64,000 nt of DNA, taken from Thermococcus gorgonarius. Lineage in GTDB: Archaea > Methanobacteriota_B > Thermococci > Thermococcales > Thermococcaceae. The stretch is taken from positions 1,116,001 through 1,180,000 of the forward strand of contig NZ_CP014855.1 of assembly GCF_002214385.1 (NCBI RefSeq), in the 5' to 3' direction. Under the pieces are notes generated by a model, which was not told the DNA's origin, searched no databases, and saw only the letters and a list, made by a program, of their open reading frames with translations. A program made the translations under genes and the position numbers. Each line of letters opens with the position of its first letter. Position 1 is the stretch's first letter. Below are positions 1 to 9,300 of the stretch, in pieces.

Positions 1-6
1 CACCAC

Positions 7-342
7 CTAGAATATATCGCCAGCCCTTTTAAACTCAACCAGATACCTTTTCCTCAGCTCTAAAAGAAACGTCACTAGGCGCTCGTAGAGGGGCTCAACT
101 TCCTCCCCGAAGCGCGCCTTCAGAGCCTTTCCTATCTCCCCGATGGTTCTTCTGCCATCGCAGAGCTCCCAGATGTATGCCCCTATTTCGTCGAGCTCTA
201 TCCTCCTGTAGTCTCCGTGAAGCTTTCTAGCCAAGAAGTCGAGCTTCGACTCCATGGGGACGAGGAGGTAGTATTTTCCCTCGATCTTCCTGAGTTGAAC
301 TTTCTCGTTGCGCGCTGGGACAAGGTTAAGATACTCCTCCAC
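7..342 (-). CDS. PqqD-like peptide-binding (RRE-fold) protein
   Basis: A 111-residue protein of the PqqD type: a short beta start, then a winged-helix-like body with the family's acidic LDEIGAYIWELCDG segment and a helical tail. PqqD proteins bind a peptide substrate and present it to a modifying enzyme, often a radical SAM protein. No such enzyme or precursor peptide lies next to it here. The start is GTG, followed by EEYLNLVP. It lies 45 bp downstream of the OPT transporter on the same strand, so the two are probably co-transcribed. The function is inferred from the fold family; the substrate is unknown. Confidence 0.75.
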   Translation of the reverse strand: MEEYLNLVPARNEKVQLRKIEGKYYLLVPMESKLDFLARKLHGDYRRIELDEIGAYIWELCDGRRTIGEIGKALKARFGEEVEPLYERLVTFLLELRKRYLVEFKRAGDIF

Positions 343-387
343 ACCCTTTCCCCCGTAGATTGCTCAAAAATAAATGGAAGAAAAAAT

Positions 388-2271
388 TTACTTGCTGTTC
401 TTGCCGATGTTGTATAGCCAGCCGAGGAGGCCAAGGAGGAAGACGACGCCTATGACATTGCCCACGAAGGTCGTCGTAACTGACGGCGCGACGTCTGCAA
501 CTATTAGTCCCGCGAAGATTATTCCCATGAGTGCCTCGCCGGCTATAAGCCCAGCAGCACCGAGGGTTCCCGCGTCAGTGACGCCCTCTTTCCTTTTAGT
601 AGCCCTGTCAACTGCGTACCTTGCGATACCTCCGAGGAGTATTGGAACACCGAGTTCGAGCGGGAGGTATATGCCAACTGCAACTGGCATGACAGGGGTT
701 CTGAATTTTGAGCCCATCTTTGCGAGTATCTCGTCGAGGATTATGAGAACAACCGCTATGCCTGCACCGATGAAGACCATATTCCATTCAAGGGTTCCCT
801 CGAAAACACCCTGTGTAACCTTGGCCATGAGGAATGCCTGCGGGGCCGCGAGAGCGTTCTCTTTGGCCGTTGGGGTTCCTTCTATACCATAGGCCTGGAT
901 TAGAAGGTTGAGCACAGGGGCCATAACAAAGGCCGCCGCGAAGACACCAATGACCTCAAAGACCTGCTGCCTCTTGGGGGTCGCACCGACGAGGTAACCT
1001 GTGGCGAGATCCTGCATGGTGTCTCCCGCTATAGCGGCTGCTGTACACACTACCGCTGCCACGAGAATTGTAGCCACCATCCCCTCAGTGCCAGAGAGGC
1101 CGAGGGCCTTGAGGATGAGGGCCGTGAAGAGGAGGCTCATGATGGTGATTCCCGAGACGGGGTTGTTCGATGAACCAACGACACCCGCGAGGTAGCCGGC
1201 TATCGCGCTTCCGAAGAAGCCGAGGATGAGCATTATGACTGCCATTATTGCCGCAATCCCTATTGAGTCAAGGATGTGGGCATAGAGAAGGAACAGTGGA
1301 ATCACGAAGGCCGCTATGAGCATCAGGACGTAGTTAAGCGGTAAGTCCTCCTCGGTTCTGGGAAGGGTTCCTCCGGCCTGTCTGTGCTTGGCCGCCTCAA
1401 GTCCAGCTCTGATGCCCCTCGATATTGGCCCCCTGAGCTTGATAAGGCTCCAGAGGCCGCCGACGACCATTGCACCGACACCCATGTACCTGATCTTGGT
1501 GCTCCAGATGGTCCAGGCGAGGTCTATGGCGCTCAGGCCATCGGGGTTACCCGTCTTGGCCGCGTAGATAGGAATGGCTATGAACCAGGCGATGGCACCG
1601 CCAAGGAAGACGAGGAAAGCTATGTTGAGGCCGACGATGTAGCCGACGCTTATAAGGGCAGCCGAGAGGTCGCTTCCGAAGTAGAAGACCCTCTTTCCAA
1701 AGAACTTGGCGCTCTCAAGCGTTCCTTTCCAGACGCCTATGCTTCCCAGGAGCTTGTAGACTGCACCAAAGAGACCACCCAAGAAGATAGGCTTTGCGTG
1801 GCTTCCGCCTTTGTCTCCCGCGATAAGGACTTCAGCACACGCAGTACCCTCAGGATAGGGGAGCTTCTCCTCTACTATGAATGCCCTCCTAAGAACTACA
1901 GTGAAGAGGGCACCAAGGGAACCGCCGAGGGCCGCTATTATGGTAACTATGTAGTATGGGAAGGTCGTGTAATATTCGAGCACCACGAGGGCCGGGAACG
2001 TGAAGATGACTCCAGCCGCGAGGGACTCACCGGCGGAAGCCGCCGTCTGTACCATGTTGTTCTCGAGGATGTTCCTGTCTTTGAAGGCAAAGAGTATTGC
2101 CATCGATATAACAGCCGCAGGGATGCTGGCGCTGACTGTCATACCGGCGTACATTCCGAGGTAGGCGTTTGCCGCACCCATTACAATCGAGAGCACAACG
2201 CCGAGCACAAACGCCTTAACGGTGTACTCCGGCAGGGATTTTTCAGGGGGTATGTAAGGTTTGAACTCCAC
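388..2271 (-). CDS. OPT-family oligopeptide transporter
   Basis: A 627-residue membrane protein with about 14 to 16 hydrophobic segments and only short charged loops. It has the organisation of the OPT superfamily, whose members import oligopeptides or metal chelates with protons. The N-terminal EYTVKAFVLGVVLSIVMGAA stretch and a late glycine-rich LGVPILLGG segment are typical. The start is GTG, preceded by GGGAGGTG. It heads a two-gene unit with the PqqD-like gene. Family assignment is firm; substrate cannot be read from the sequence. Confidence 0.9.
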   Translation of the reverse strand: MEFKPYIPPEKSLPEYTVKAFVLGVVLSIVMGAANAYLGMYAGMTVSASIPAAVISMAILFAFKDRNILENNMVQTAASAGESLAAGVIFTFPALVVLEYYTTFPYYIVTIIAALGGSLGALFTVVLRRAFIVEEKLPYPEGTACAEVLIAGDKGGSHAKPIFLGGLFGAVYKLLGSIGVWKGTLESAKFFGKRVFYFGSDLSAALISVGYIVGLNIAFLVFLGGAIAWFIAIPIYAAKTGNPDGLSAIDLAWTIWSTKIRYMGVGAMVVGGLWSLIKLRGPISRGIRAGLEAAKHRQAGGTLPRTEEDLPLNYVLMLIAAFVIPLFLLYAHILDSIGIAAIMAVIMLILGFFGSAIAGYLAGVVGSSNNPVSGITIMSLLFTALILKALGLSGTEGMVATILVAAVVCTAAAIAGDTMQDLATGYLVGATPKRQQVFEVIGVFAAAFVMAPVLNLLIQAYGIEGTPTAKENALAAPQAFLMAKVTQGVFEGTLEWNMVFIGAGIAVVLIILDEILAKMGSKFRTPVMPVAVGIYLPLELGVPILLGGIARYAVDRATKRKEGVTDAGTLGAAGLIAGEALMGIIFAGLIVADVAPSVTTTFVGNVIGVVFLLGLLGWLYNIGKNSK

Positions 2272-2295
2272 TTTTATTCACCTCCCGAAATTTGA

Positions 2296-2312
2296 AAAGC
2301 ATAAATATCTCC
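2296..2312 (-). promoter_or_regulatory. TATA element for the OPT/pqqD-like unit
   Basis: On the minus strand the run AGATATTTATGCTTTT lies about 30 bases before the GTG start of the OPT gene, with the ribosome-binding site GGGAGGTG between them. Spacing suits an archaeal TATA box with a short leader. Confidence 0.5.
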
Positions 2313-2518
2313 GTGTTTTGGGTTGAAAAACGTTTCGTAAACTGAGCTACCATAATGCTTGCACTACTCGTTATGGACATTTGCAACAAGATGCTACAAC
2401 AACATATCCGCCCAATACTACTCAGAATAAATATAACAGCATGTTGATCTAACAATTCATGAATCAGCATTTTCATACATAGATGCCCACTTTTTCCAGC
2501 GATACTCCTCGGCCAATG

Positions 2519-2530
2519 CCCTTATATACG
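2519..2530 (+). promoter_or_regulatory. TATA box for the MBL hydrolase
   Basis: CCCTTATATACGG lies about 50 bases before the GTG start at 2578. It is followed by GGAATGGAGGTGAGTCA, which supplies the ribosome-binding site. Confidence 0.6.
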
Positions 2531-2577
2531 GTGGAAGGTGATATTCCTACGTCCGCAAAGGGAATGGAGGTGAGTCA

Positions 2578-3393
2578 GTGATCGAGATAACATTCCTCGG
2601 GAGCGGCGGCGGGAGGTTCATAACTATAACGCAGTTCCGCTCCACGGGGGGTTTCCACATAAGGGCCAGCAGGAACATCTACGTTGACCCCGGGCCAGGG
2701 GCTCTGGTTAGGAGCTGGCGCTACAAGCTCGACCCAAGGAAGCTCGATGCAGTCTTCGTCTCCCACAGGCACGTCGACCACTGCAACGACCTCGAGGTCA
2801 TGGTTGAAGCTATGACTGGCGGGGCTCTCAAGAAGAGGGGGACACTGATAGCGTCCAAAAGCGTCGTCTACGGCGACGAAGAGCACACGCCTGCGATAAG
2901 TCAGTATCATATCAACGTCCTGGAAAGCGTTCACATACCGGAACCGGGGAGCAAAATCTCTATAGGGGACGAGGAACTAATAATAACCCCCTCAAAGCAC
3001 TCTGACCCCACCACAATTGGATTTAGGATGAAAACTGCCTACGGCGACATCTCGTACATACCCGATACGGCCTACTTCGATGAGCTCGTCAGATGGCACG
3101 ACGGGGCGAGAGTTTTGATTGCAGCCATAACCCGGCCGAGGGACATGGGCATTCCGTACCACCTCAGCACTGACGATGCCGTAGAGATGCTCAAGAGCAT
3201 GGAGAGAAAACCAGAAGTCCTGATAATGAGCCACATAGGAATGAAGATGCACTTCGCCAACCCCTACAAGGAGGCCAAGTACATCGAAAACATCACCGGA
3301 GTCAAAACTTACGTAGCGAAGGAAGGATTCAAAGTAATGATAAACAAGAAGGAGATAGCCGTGAGGACTCTCAGGCCCGCGAGGTTCGTTTGA
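2578..3393 (+). CDS. Metallo-beta-lactamase-fold hydrolase
   Basis: A 271-residue MBL-fold enzyme. The metal-binding signature appears as SHRHVDHCND (about residues 62 to 71), with a further histidine in TPSKHSDP and an aspartate in YIPDTAYFD. These fit a two-metal phosphodiesterase or hydrolase site. It starts at GTG, with GGAGGTGA upstream. Its 3' end overlaps the convergent mutase gene by 23 bp. It is probably transcribed alone. The substrate is unknown; beta-CASP nuclease motifs are not evident. Confidence 0.85.
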   Translation: MIEITFLGSGGGRFITITQFRSTGGFHIRASRNIYVDPGPGALVRSWRYKLDPRKLDAVFVSHRHVDHCNDLEVMVEAMTGGALKKRGTLIASKSVVYGDEEHTPAISQYHINVLESVHIPEPGSKISIGDEELIITPSKHSDPTTIGFRMKTAYGDISYIPDTAYFDELVRWHDGARVLIAAITRPRDMGIPYHLSTDDAVEMLKSMERKPEVLIMSHIGMKMHFANPYKEAKYIENITGVKTYVAKEGFKVMINKKEIAVRTLRPARFV

Positions 3394-4735
3394 GCTTTTC
3401 AACTTCTTCTTTTACTATCGTGTAAGCCATCTCGAAGAGCTCGTCCCTCCTTTTTTCGGTCGGCCCTTCGACGACGACCCTTATCTTCGGCTCGGTTCCG
3501 CTCGGCCTGACGAGAACCCACGAGCGGTCTCTGAGATTGAAGCGGTAACCAGAAATAGTGAGAACTTCTCCGATCTCTTCTCCAAGTTTCTCCTTAAGCT
3601 TCTTGGCAGAGTTTTCGACAACTTTTTCCTTCAGCTCGTCTGGGCAGGCAACGTTGGCCTTTCTGATGTAGTAAGTCGGAATGTTTTCGGCCACTATCTT
3701 AGAAAGCGGGCCTTCCTCGTCTATTATTTTGAGCAGGAGACCCATCGTCACAAAGCTGTCAATCCAAGGGCCAAATTTCGGGTGAACCAGTTTCCAGGGC
3801 TCGCCGGCAAAGATTGCTTTATAGCGTTTTATCCCGTCGTGGGGCTGGCCGAGGGGGACGCGAACGACTTTTCCGCCCGCTTTTTCGACGACCTCGTCTA
3901 TCCGGGAACCGGTGTTTATCGACGTAACGACAGTTCCACCGCCGTGCTCTTCCACATACAGCTTGGCGAATAGCGCTATTACAGTATCCTCGTCAATATA
4001 GTTTCCATTCTCGTCGAAAACCGCTATCCTGTCAGCGTCGCCGTCCTGGGCTATGGCCAGATCAACACCGAGTTCCCTTACTAGTTTTCCGAGATATGCT
4101 ATGTTTTCGTACCTTGGTTCGGGCTTCCTGCCCGGGAAGTGGCCATCAACGTGGGCGTTAATGCTGAAAACCGTCGCGCCCATCTCCCTGAGCAGGTAGG
4201 GAGCAACCAAACTTCCAACCCCGTTTGCACCGTCGTAAAGAACCTTAAGGCTTGTTTCGTGATTAACGAAGTCGAGAACTGCACCGATGTAATCTGTAAT
4301 GACGTCCAAACTCCTAAGAGATTTTATTTCGTTCCACTCTGCCTTTCTAAAGTTTCCGGAAAAGATTATCTCCTCGAGCTCCCTCTCCTGCTCCACGTAG
4401 AACTCCGTTCCGTCCCCGTTGAAGACCTTTATTCCGTTGTCGGTCGGCGGGTTGTGGCTTGCCGTAATCATGACCCCAGCGTCACCGTGCTCCCTCGTCG
4501 CCCATGCCAGGGCAGGGGTTGGAATGAGGTCTGCATCGAGAACTTCCATTCCGCTTGCGAGAAGGCCGGAAATGAGCGCGCTCTTCAGCATGACGCTTGA
4601 GGTTCTGCCGTCTCTGGCAACAACAGCTCTTCCGGTTTTGTACGTTCCGATGGCCATTCCAACTTTAAGCGCCAGTTCAGGGGCAACTTTCTTCCAAAGC
4701 ATCCCTCTAATGCCAGCGGTTCCAAAGAGCCTCAT
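3371..4735 (-). CDS. Phosphopentomutase / phosphohexomutase family enzyme
   Basis: A 454-residue alpha-D-phosphohexomutase-family protein. The phosphoserine loop is ITASHNPPTDNG, the metal loop is DGDADR, and the C-terminal phosphate-binding loop is VRPSGTEPKIR. In T. kodakarensis the gene at the same place after the mal cluster encodes a phosphopentomutase linking nucleosides to central metabolism, so that activity is the best guess. Phosphomannomutase or phosphoglucomutase cannot be excluded from sequence. It lies 29 bp after the UPF0146 gene and ends the minus-strand mal unit or follows it closely. Confidence 0.85.
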   Translation of the reverse strand: MRLFGTAGIRGMLWKKVAPELALKVGMAIGTYKTGRAVVARDGRTSSVMLKSALISGLLASGMEVLDADLIPTPALAWATREHGDAGVMITASHNPPTDNGIKVFNGDGTEFYVEQERELEEIIFSGNFRKAEWNEIKSLRSLDVITDYIGAVLDFVNHETSLKVLYDGANGVGSLVAPYLLREMGATVFSINAHVDGHFPGRKPEPRYENIAYLGKLVRELGVDLAIAQDGDADRIAVFDENGNYIDEDTVIALFAKLYVEEHGGGTVVTSINTGSRIDEVVEKAGGKVVRVPLGQPHDGIKRYKAIFAGEPWKLVHPKFGPWIDSFVTMGLLLKIIDEEGPLSKIVAENIPTYYIRKANVACPDELKEKVVENSAKKLKEKLGEEIGEVLTISGYRFNLRDRSWVLVRPSGTEPKIRVVVEGPTEKRRDELFEMAYTIVKEEVEKLKRTSRA

Positions 4736-4764
4736 ACCACCACCGGGAACAAATTGAGAATAGC

Positions 4765-5166
4765 TTAAATATTTTTTACGTAGATAGCGAGACCCCTAAA
4801 ATTCACAAGCTTCATACCCTTGGGCATGGTATCACCGCTCAGGGGCAGGATAAAGACGGGAACCCCCAGAACGTTGCCCAGATCCAGAATCGCACCCACT
4901 ATCTCAGGGGTAGGTCTCACAGAGTAGACGGCCTTTGCCCCTTTGTAAAGCCCGAGTTCGGGATTAAAGACATCGTCTCTAAAGGCATTTATTCCAGCCT
5001 TCCTAGCGGCCTCAACCGATTTCTCGTTCCAGTCCACCGCCAGAACGTCGAAGCCGAGCTCCTTCAACCTAAGGGCAACCTTAAACTGGAAACCTATTCC
5101 AATCTCGACTACCTTTCCGCCGGGAACCCTGGAGGCGATGAAATCTGCAAAGTCTTTGAGGGGCAT
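4765..5166 (-). CDS. UPF0146 family protein (methyltransferase-like Rossmann fold)
   Basis: A 133-residue protein of the archaeal UPF0146 family. The N-terminal half has a VVEIGIGFQFKVA loop and a following acidic strand end (VLAVDWN) like the SAM site of class I methyltransferases, but the protein is half the usual enzyme length and no catalytic motif is visible. It sits between malK (33 bp upstream) and the mutase gene (29 bp downstream). No ribosome-binding site precedes ATG 5166, and a TATA-like run lies about 26 bases upstream, so the gene may also have its own leaderless transcript. Confidence 0.7.
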   Translation of the reverse strand: MPLKDFADFIASRVPGGKVVEIGIGFQFKVALRLKELGFDVLAVDWNEKSVEAARKAGINAFRDDVFNPELGLYKGAKAVYSVRPTPEIVGAILDLGNVLGVPVFILPLSGDTMPKGMKLVNFRGLAIYVKNI

Positions 5167-5187
5167 GGGATAAAAATTGAGAAAGAG

Positions 5188-5197
5188 CTTAAAAAAG
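5188..5197 (-). promoter_or_regulatory. Possible internal TATA box before the UPF0146 gene
   Basis: On the minus strand CTTTTTTAAG is centred about 26 bases before ATG 5166, beside the malK stop codon. That spacing would place the transcript start at the ATG itself. Weak single-motif evidence. Confidence 0.35.
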
Positions 5198-5199
5198 TT

Positions 5200-6318
5200 T
5201 CAGAAGACGGCCTTTCCAGTGGCCTTATCAAAGACGTGGGCTTTTCTCATATCAAAGACCACATCCACTTCCTGGCCTTCCTGAACCCTTGACTCCGCTG
5301 GGAATTTGCCTACAAAGGTCACGTCCTCAACTCTCAGGTGAACTATCTTTTCTCCACCGAGGTTCTCGATTATGTCCACCATAGCCCTGGCCATGTTCTC
5401 CCCCGGTATCTTCACCTGGGCAAACAGGGCATCGTATATGTCCTCCGGTCTGATGCCAAAGATTACGTCCTTTCCAACGTAGTTCTTCTCCTCAAGGACT
5501 TCAAACTGATCCGGAAGGAACTTCAGGCGGAACTCGCCGAAGTCTGCGAACCCGTCTTCTGTGACGGTTGCATCCATAAAATTCATAGGCGGCGAACCAA
5601 TGAACCCTGCCACGAATGTGTTTGCGGGTTTGTCATAGACTTCCTCCGGCGTTCCGACCTGCTGGAGTTCCCCAGCGTTTATGACCGCTATCCTGTCGCC
5701 CATCGTCATTGCCTCGACCTGATCGTGGGTAACGTAGATGGTTGTAACCCCAAGCTGCCTCTGAAGTTTCTTAAGCTCGGCACGCATTTTCACCCTGAGC
5801 TTTGCGTCAAGGTTACTGAGAGGCTCATCCATCAGGAATACCCTCGGTTTCCGAACTATGGCCCTTCCAAGTGCAACCCTCTGTCTCTGACCACCGCTCA
5901 GCTCTCTCGGCTTCCTGTTTAGAAGTTCAGTCAAGCCGAGCATCTCGGCAACTTCTCTAACGCGCCTGTCGATTTCATCCTTGGGAACTTTCCTGAGTTT
6001 CAGGGGAAAAGCGATGTTGTCATAAACCGTCATGTGTGGATAGAGAGCGTAGCTCTGGAAAACCATCGCGATGTCCCTGTCCTTGGGAGGAACGAAGACC
6101 CCTTTTTCAGGATCCGCAACAAGGGTATCTCCTATATAGATCTGACCCTTTGTGGGCTCCTCAAGGCCAGCTATCATTCTCAGGGTTGTTGTTTTACCGC
6201 AACCGCTCGGCCCGAGGAGTATCATGAACTCCCCATCCTTTATGTGGAGGTTCATGTTCTTGACCGCGGTAAAGTCACCAAACTGCTTCCACACGTTAAT
6301 GAGCCTCACTTCAGCCAT
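5200..6318 (-). CDS. malK: Maltodextrin ABC transporter ATP-binding protein MalK
   Basis: A 372-residue ABC ATPase of the MalK/UgpC class that powers sugar import through MalF/MalG. Visible motifs are Walker A GPSGCGKTT, Q-loop FQSYALYPHM, signature LSGGQRQRVALGRA, Walker B VFLMDEPLSNLD and switch histidine VTHD. A C-terminal TOBE/OB regulatory part follows. I chose ATG 6318 because GGTGAT precedes it at normal spacing; upstream GTG/ATG codons lie inside that site. It follows the amylopullulanase gene by 30 bp. It is the only malK in the window and may serve both sugar transporters here. Confidence 0.95.
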   Translation of the reverse strand: MAEVRLINVWKQFGDFTAVKNMNLHIKDGEFMILLGPSGCGKTTTLRMIAGLEEPTKGQIYIGDTLVADPEKGVFVPPKDRDIAMVFQSYALYPHMTVYDNIAFPLKLRKVPKDEIDRRVREVAEMLGLTELLNRKPRELSGGQRQRVALGRAIVRKPRVFLMDEPLSNLDAKLRVKMRAELKKLQRQLGVTTIYVTHDQVEAMTMGDRIAVINAGELQQVGTPEEVYDKPANTFVAGFIGSPPMNFMDATVTEDGFADFGEFRLKFLPDQFEVLEEKNYVGKDVIFGIRPEDIYDALFAQVKIPGENMARAMVDIIENLGGEKIVHLRVEDVTFVGKFPAESRVQEGQEVDVVFDMRKAHVFDKATGKAVF

Positions 6319-6348
6319 ACCCATCACCTCAAAAATTTGAAAGGGGAG

Positions 6349-9300
6349 TCAGCGCCTCCTTCTGAGGAGGAGCGGCACTACCACGAGGGCAATTAAAGCC
6401 GCCGGACCGCAGATTCCACTCTTGCCCTTGGTCGTAGTAGTCGTCGTGGTGGTAGTCGTTGAAGTGGTGGATGTCTGGGTTGGGGCTCCTCCACCCTGCT
6501 CTCCGCCGGTTCCCTTGACTAAGGGTATCATGAGCACGGTAGCGAGCCTGCCGTTCTTGGTATCGTAGCTCTTGAGCTGCTCCTCTTGAGTCGGCTTGAA
6601 GTCGGGTGGAACGAGCTCATCAACAACCCTTGGAGCAACTCCAGCGATTACCGCATCTGGATCAGCGCCACCGAGCTTCCACTGCTCAGCCTCAACCGCC
6701 ACGGGCCTCCACTTGTCTGGTCCATACCCATCCTGAGAACCAACGAGAACTGCTGCATAAAGCCCGTAGTCGTTTACCTCGGGCAAATATTTCTTCGGAA
6801 GCTTAACCACTATCGCGTTCCTCGTCGGGTCTGCACTGATCTGCATCTCTCCCTGTATCGCCGTTCCGTTCGGAAGCACTATCAGGTTGCCGTAGTCCCA
6901 TCCCGCTATTCTCAGGGCGATGTCCCACGGATGAGTTGGATCTAGGTTAACGTTGCTTCCCGGCCCGTCTGGGAACATCTTTATGGCACTCGTGTTCCCT
7001 CCGTCCTTGAAGTCGAGGTAGACCTCGATTATCTGGAGGCTGAAACCGTTCGGACCATTCCACGGGTTGCCCCCGAGATCCTTGAAGTAGAACTCCAGCG
7101 TCCAAGCGTCATCGCCTTCGGCCATCTTGAACTTGAGCAGGTCGAGGTGACCTGGGACGAAGACCTGGTCGGTCGGATAGGTGTAGGTTCCCGGCCCGTG
7201 GTCATCTCCCTCCGGGTCTTTAACCACTATGCCCTGCTTGAGGAGTGGTATTGCCCTGACCGTCGCGAGCTTGCCGTTCTTGGTGTCGTAGCTCTTGAGC
7301 TGTTCCTCCTGAGTCGGCTTAAAGCCCGGAGGAACGAGCTCATCAACGACCCTTGGGGCAACACCAGCGATTACCGCATCTGGATCAGCGCCACCGAGCT
7401 TCCACTGCTCTGCCTCAACCGCCACGGGCCTCCACTTGTCAGGCCCGTAACCGTCTTGGCTTCCCGTGAGGACGTCTCCCCAGAGGCCGTAGTCCTCGTT
7501 TATCTGGATGTACTTCTTGGGAACTTTGACGACTATCGCGTTCCTCGTCGGGTCAGCGCTGATCTGCATTTCCCCCTGAATAACGGTCCCGTTGGCGAGG
7601 ATTATCAGGTTGCCATAGTCCCAACCGGCAATTCTAAACGCCACGTCCCATGGGTGCTCTGGGTCGAGGTTAACGTTGCTTCCCGGCCCGTCTGGGAACA
7701 TCTTTATGGCACTCGTGTTCCCTCCGTCCTTGAAGTCGAGGTAGACCTCGATTATCTGGAGGCTGAAACCGTTCGGACCATTCCACGGGTTGCCCCCGAG
7801 ATCCTTGAAGTAGAACTCCATCACGTAGCTGTCCGTCTGCTCGAGGAGCCTGAAGCGCAGGAGGTCGAAGACGCCGGGCTTGAAGACGGCGTCAGTCGGG
7901 TAGGTGTAGGTTCCCGGCCCGTGGTCATCGCCTTCCGGATCCTCCATGTCGGCCAGAACAACGCCCTTGACCTGTGTGGGCAGTTTGAGCTCAACCGGTG
8001 TGCTTATGACCTCAAGCTTCCCGTCCTTCACTGTGGAGACTGCGAAGTAGAAGTCGCTCGGGTTGGCGAGGTACTTGAACGGCAGAACTACCTCAACACC
8101 TCCTTCGACCTTCTTAGCTTCGAGGTCCCCTAGCTTCTCGCTGTTCTCGTAGTCGGTGGCGTTGTAGATTTCCGCCTTTCCGTCCCTGTAAACCATGTGC
8201 TTGGTTATCAGCAGGCCAACACTGTCGGCAGAGAACGGGAAGAGGGAGTACCTCAGCTCGCTCGGCCTCTCTTGGAGCAGTGTGAAGGTGTTACCCATCC
8301 TCCTGTCCTTCTCCCAGATGCTGACCTCGAACTCATCTAGGCTACCCTTCACGACGAAGTGAATTCCATCGTCATCGAAGTAGACGTCAACTCCCTCCGC
8401 TACCGGAGAAAGGCTCGAATAACTCTTCGTTTCGCCCTTCTTCAGACCATCAAGGGCCCTGGTGGTGTAGGGCTCGCCGTCGGGGAAGTAGTTTCCGTAG
8501 AGGTAACTCGGCGGCTTAACTCCCGCGAGCCTGTACATCTCGTAGAGGTAAGTCTTGAAGTAACGGTCAAAGCTGTAGTCCTGTCCGCTGTCCTGGTCGC
8601 TTCCGTACCACCAGAACCAGTCACTGGCCTCCGCGCGGAGTAGATACTCGTAAGCCTTCTCCCACTCCTCGGAACTCATCTTGGCCTTGTTCTCCATGAG
8701 GGTCTTTCTCGCGAGGTACAGCCAGTACCAGCCGTAGTTCTCCTGGGGCTCGCCTATCCATGTCGAGAGCGTGCCGTCTATCCAGCTCGACTCTGGCCAC
8801 TGCATCTCCTCCTTAACGCCGACCATGTCGTAGAGCTCCCCGAGGCTCTGGGCCTTGAGGAGGGCCTCTACCTTGTCCCCGGTGAGGTCAAGCCTCTCCA
8901 TCATCTTGGGGGTGAGCTTGTTGGCCTTCTCCCCGTAGAGCTTGATGTACTCGCTCGGCGTAACCGTCCTTATCAGGCCGGCCTTCTGGAGCTCCTCAAG
9001 CTTCTTGTAGAGCTCGTTAAGGAATAACCTGCCGTCGTAGGGGTAGTGCTCCCACGGGTTCTCGCCGTCGAGGGTAACGACGTAAACGAGCGATCCATCG
9101 TAGTTCTCCTTCTGTATCTTAAGGAGCTCGTTGACGAAGTCCTCCACCGCTTGGTACTGGTTCATTCCAGCGTAGGTAAAGCCAACGCGGTCGCTCAGCG
9201 CGTGATCGCGCGGGAAGAGGTATATCTTCTTTCCATTGAACTCGGCAACCCAGGGCTTGTAGTAGTTCTCGGTGGTCTTCTCGACGCCGAGCCTGTCAAG

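Larger units (their letters stand above)
2272..2577. other. Divergent intergenic region
   Basis: A 306-bp AT-rich spacer between the OPT gene (leftward) and the MBL hydrolase gene (rightward). It carries one TATA element near each end. I see no supported gene or RNA structure in the middle; the one open frame here overlaps the OPT start and has no ribosome-binding site. Confidence 0.7.

Noticed and set aside
1384-2295. 303-codon plus-strand open frame
   Set aside because: It lies wholly opposite the OPT gene, which has a clear membrane-protein translation and a ribosome-binding site. Its own translation is low-complexity and charged with no family.
2243-2476. 77-codon minus-strand open frame upstream of the OPT gene
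   Set aside because: It overlaps the OPT start in another frame, spans the OPT TATA box and lacks a ribosome-binding site.
7147-8133. 328-codon plus-strand open frame inside amylopullulanase
   Set aside because: It is a mirror of the strongly biased codon use of apu and copies its tandem repeats. No start signal.
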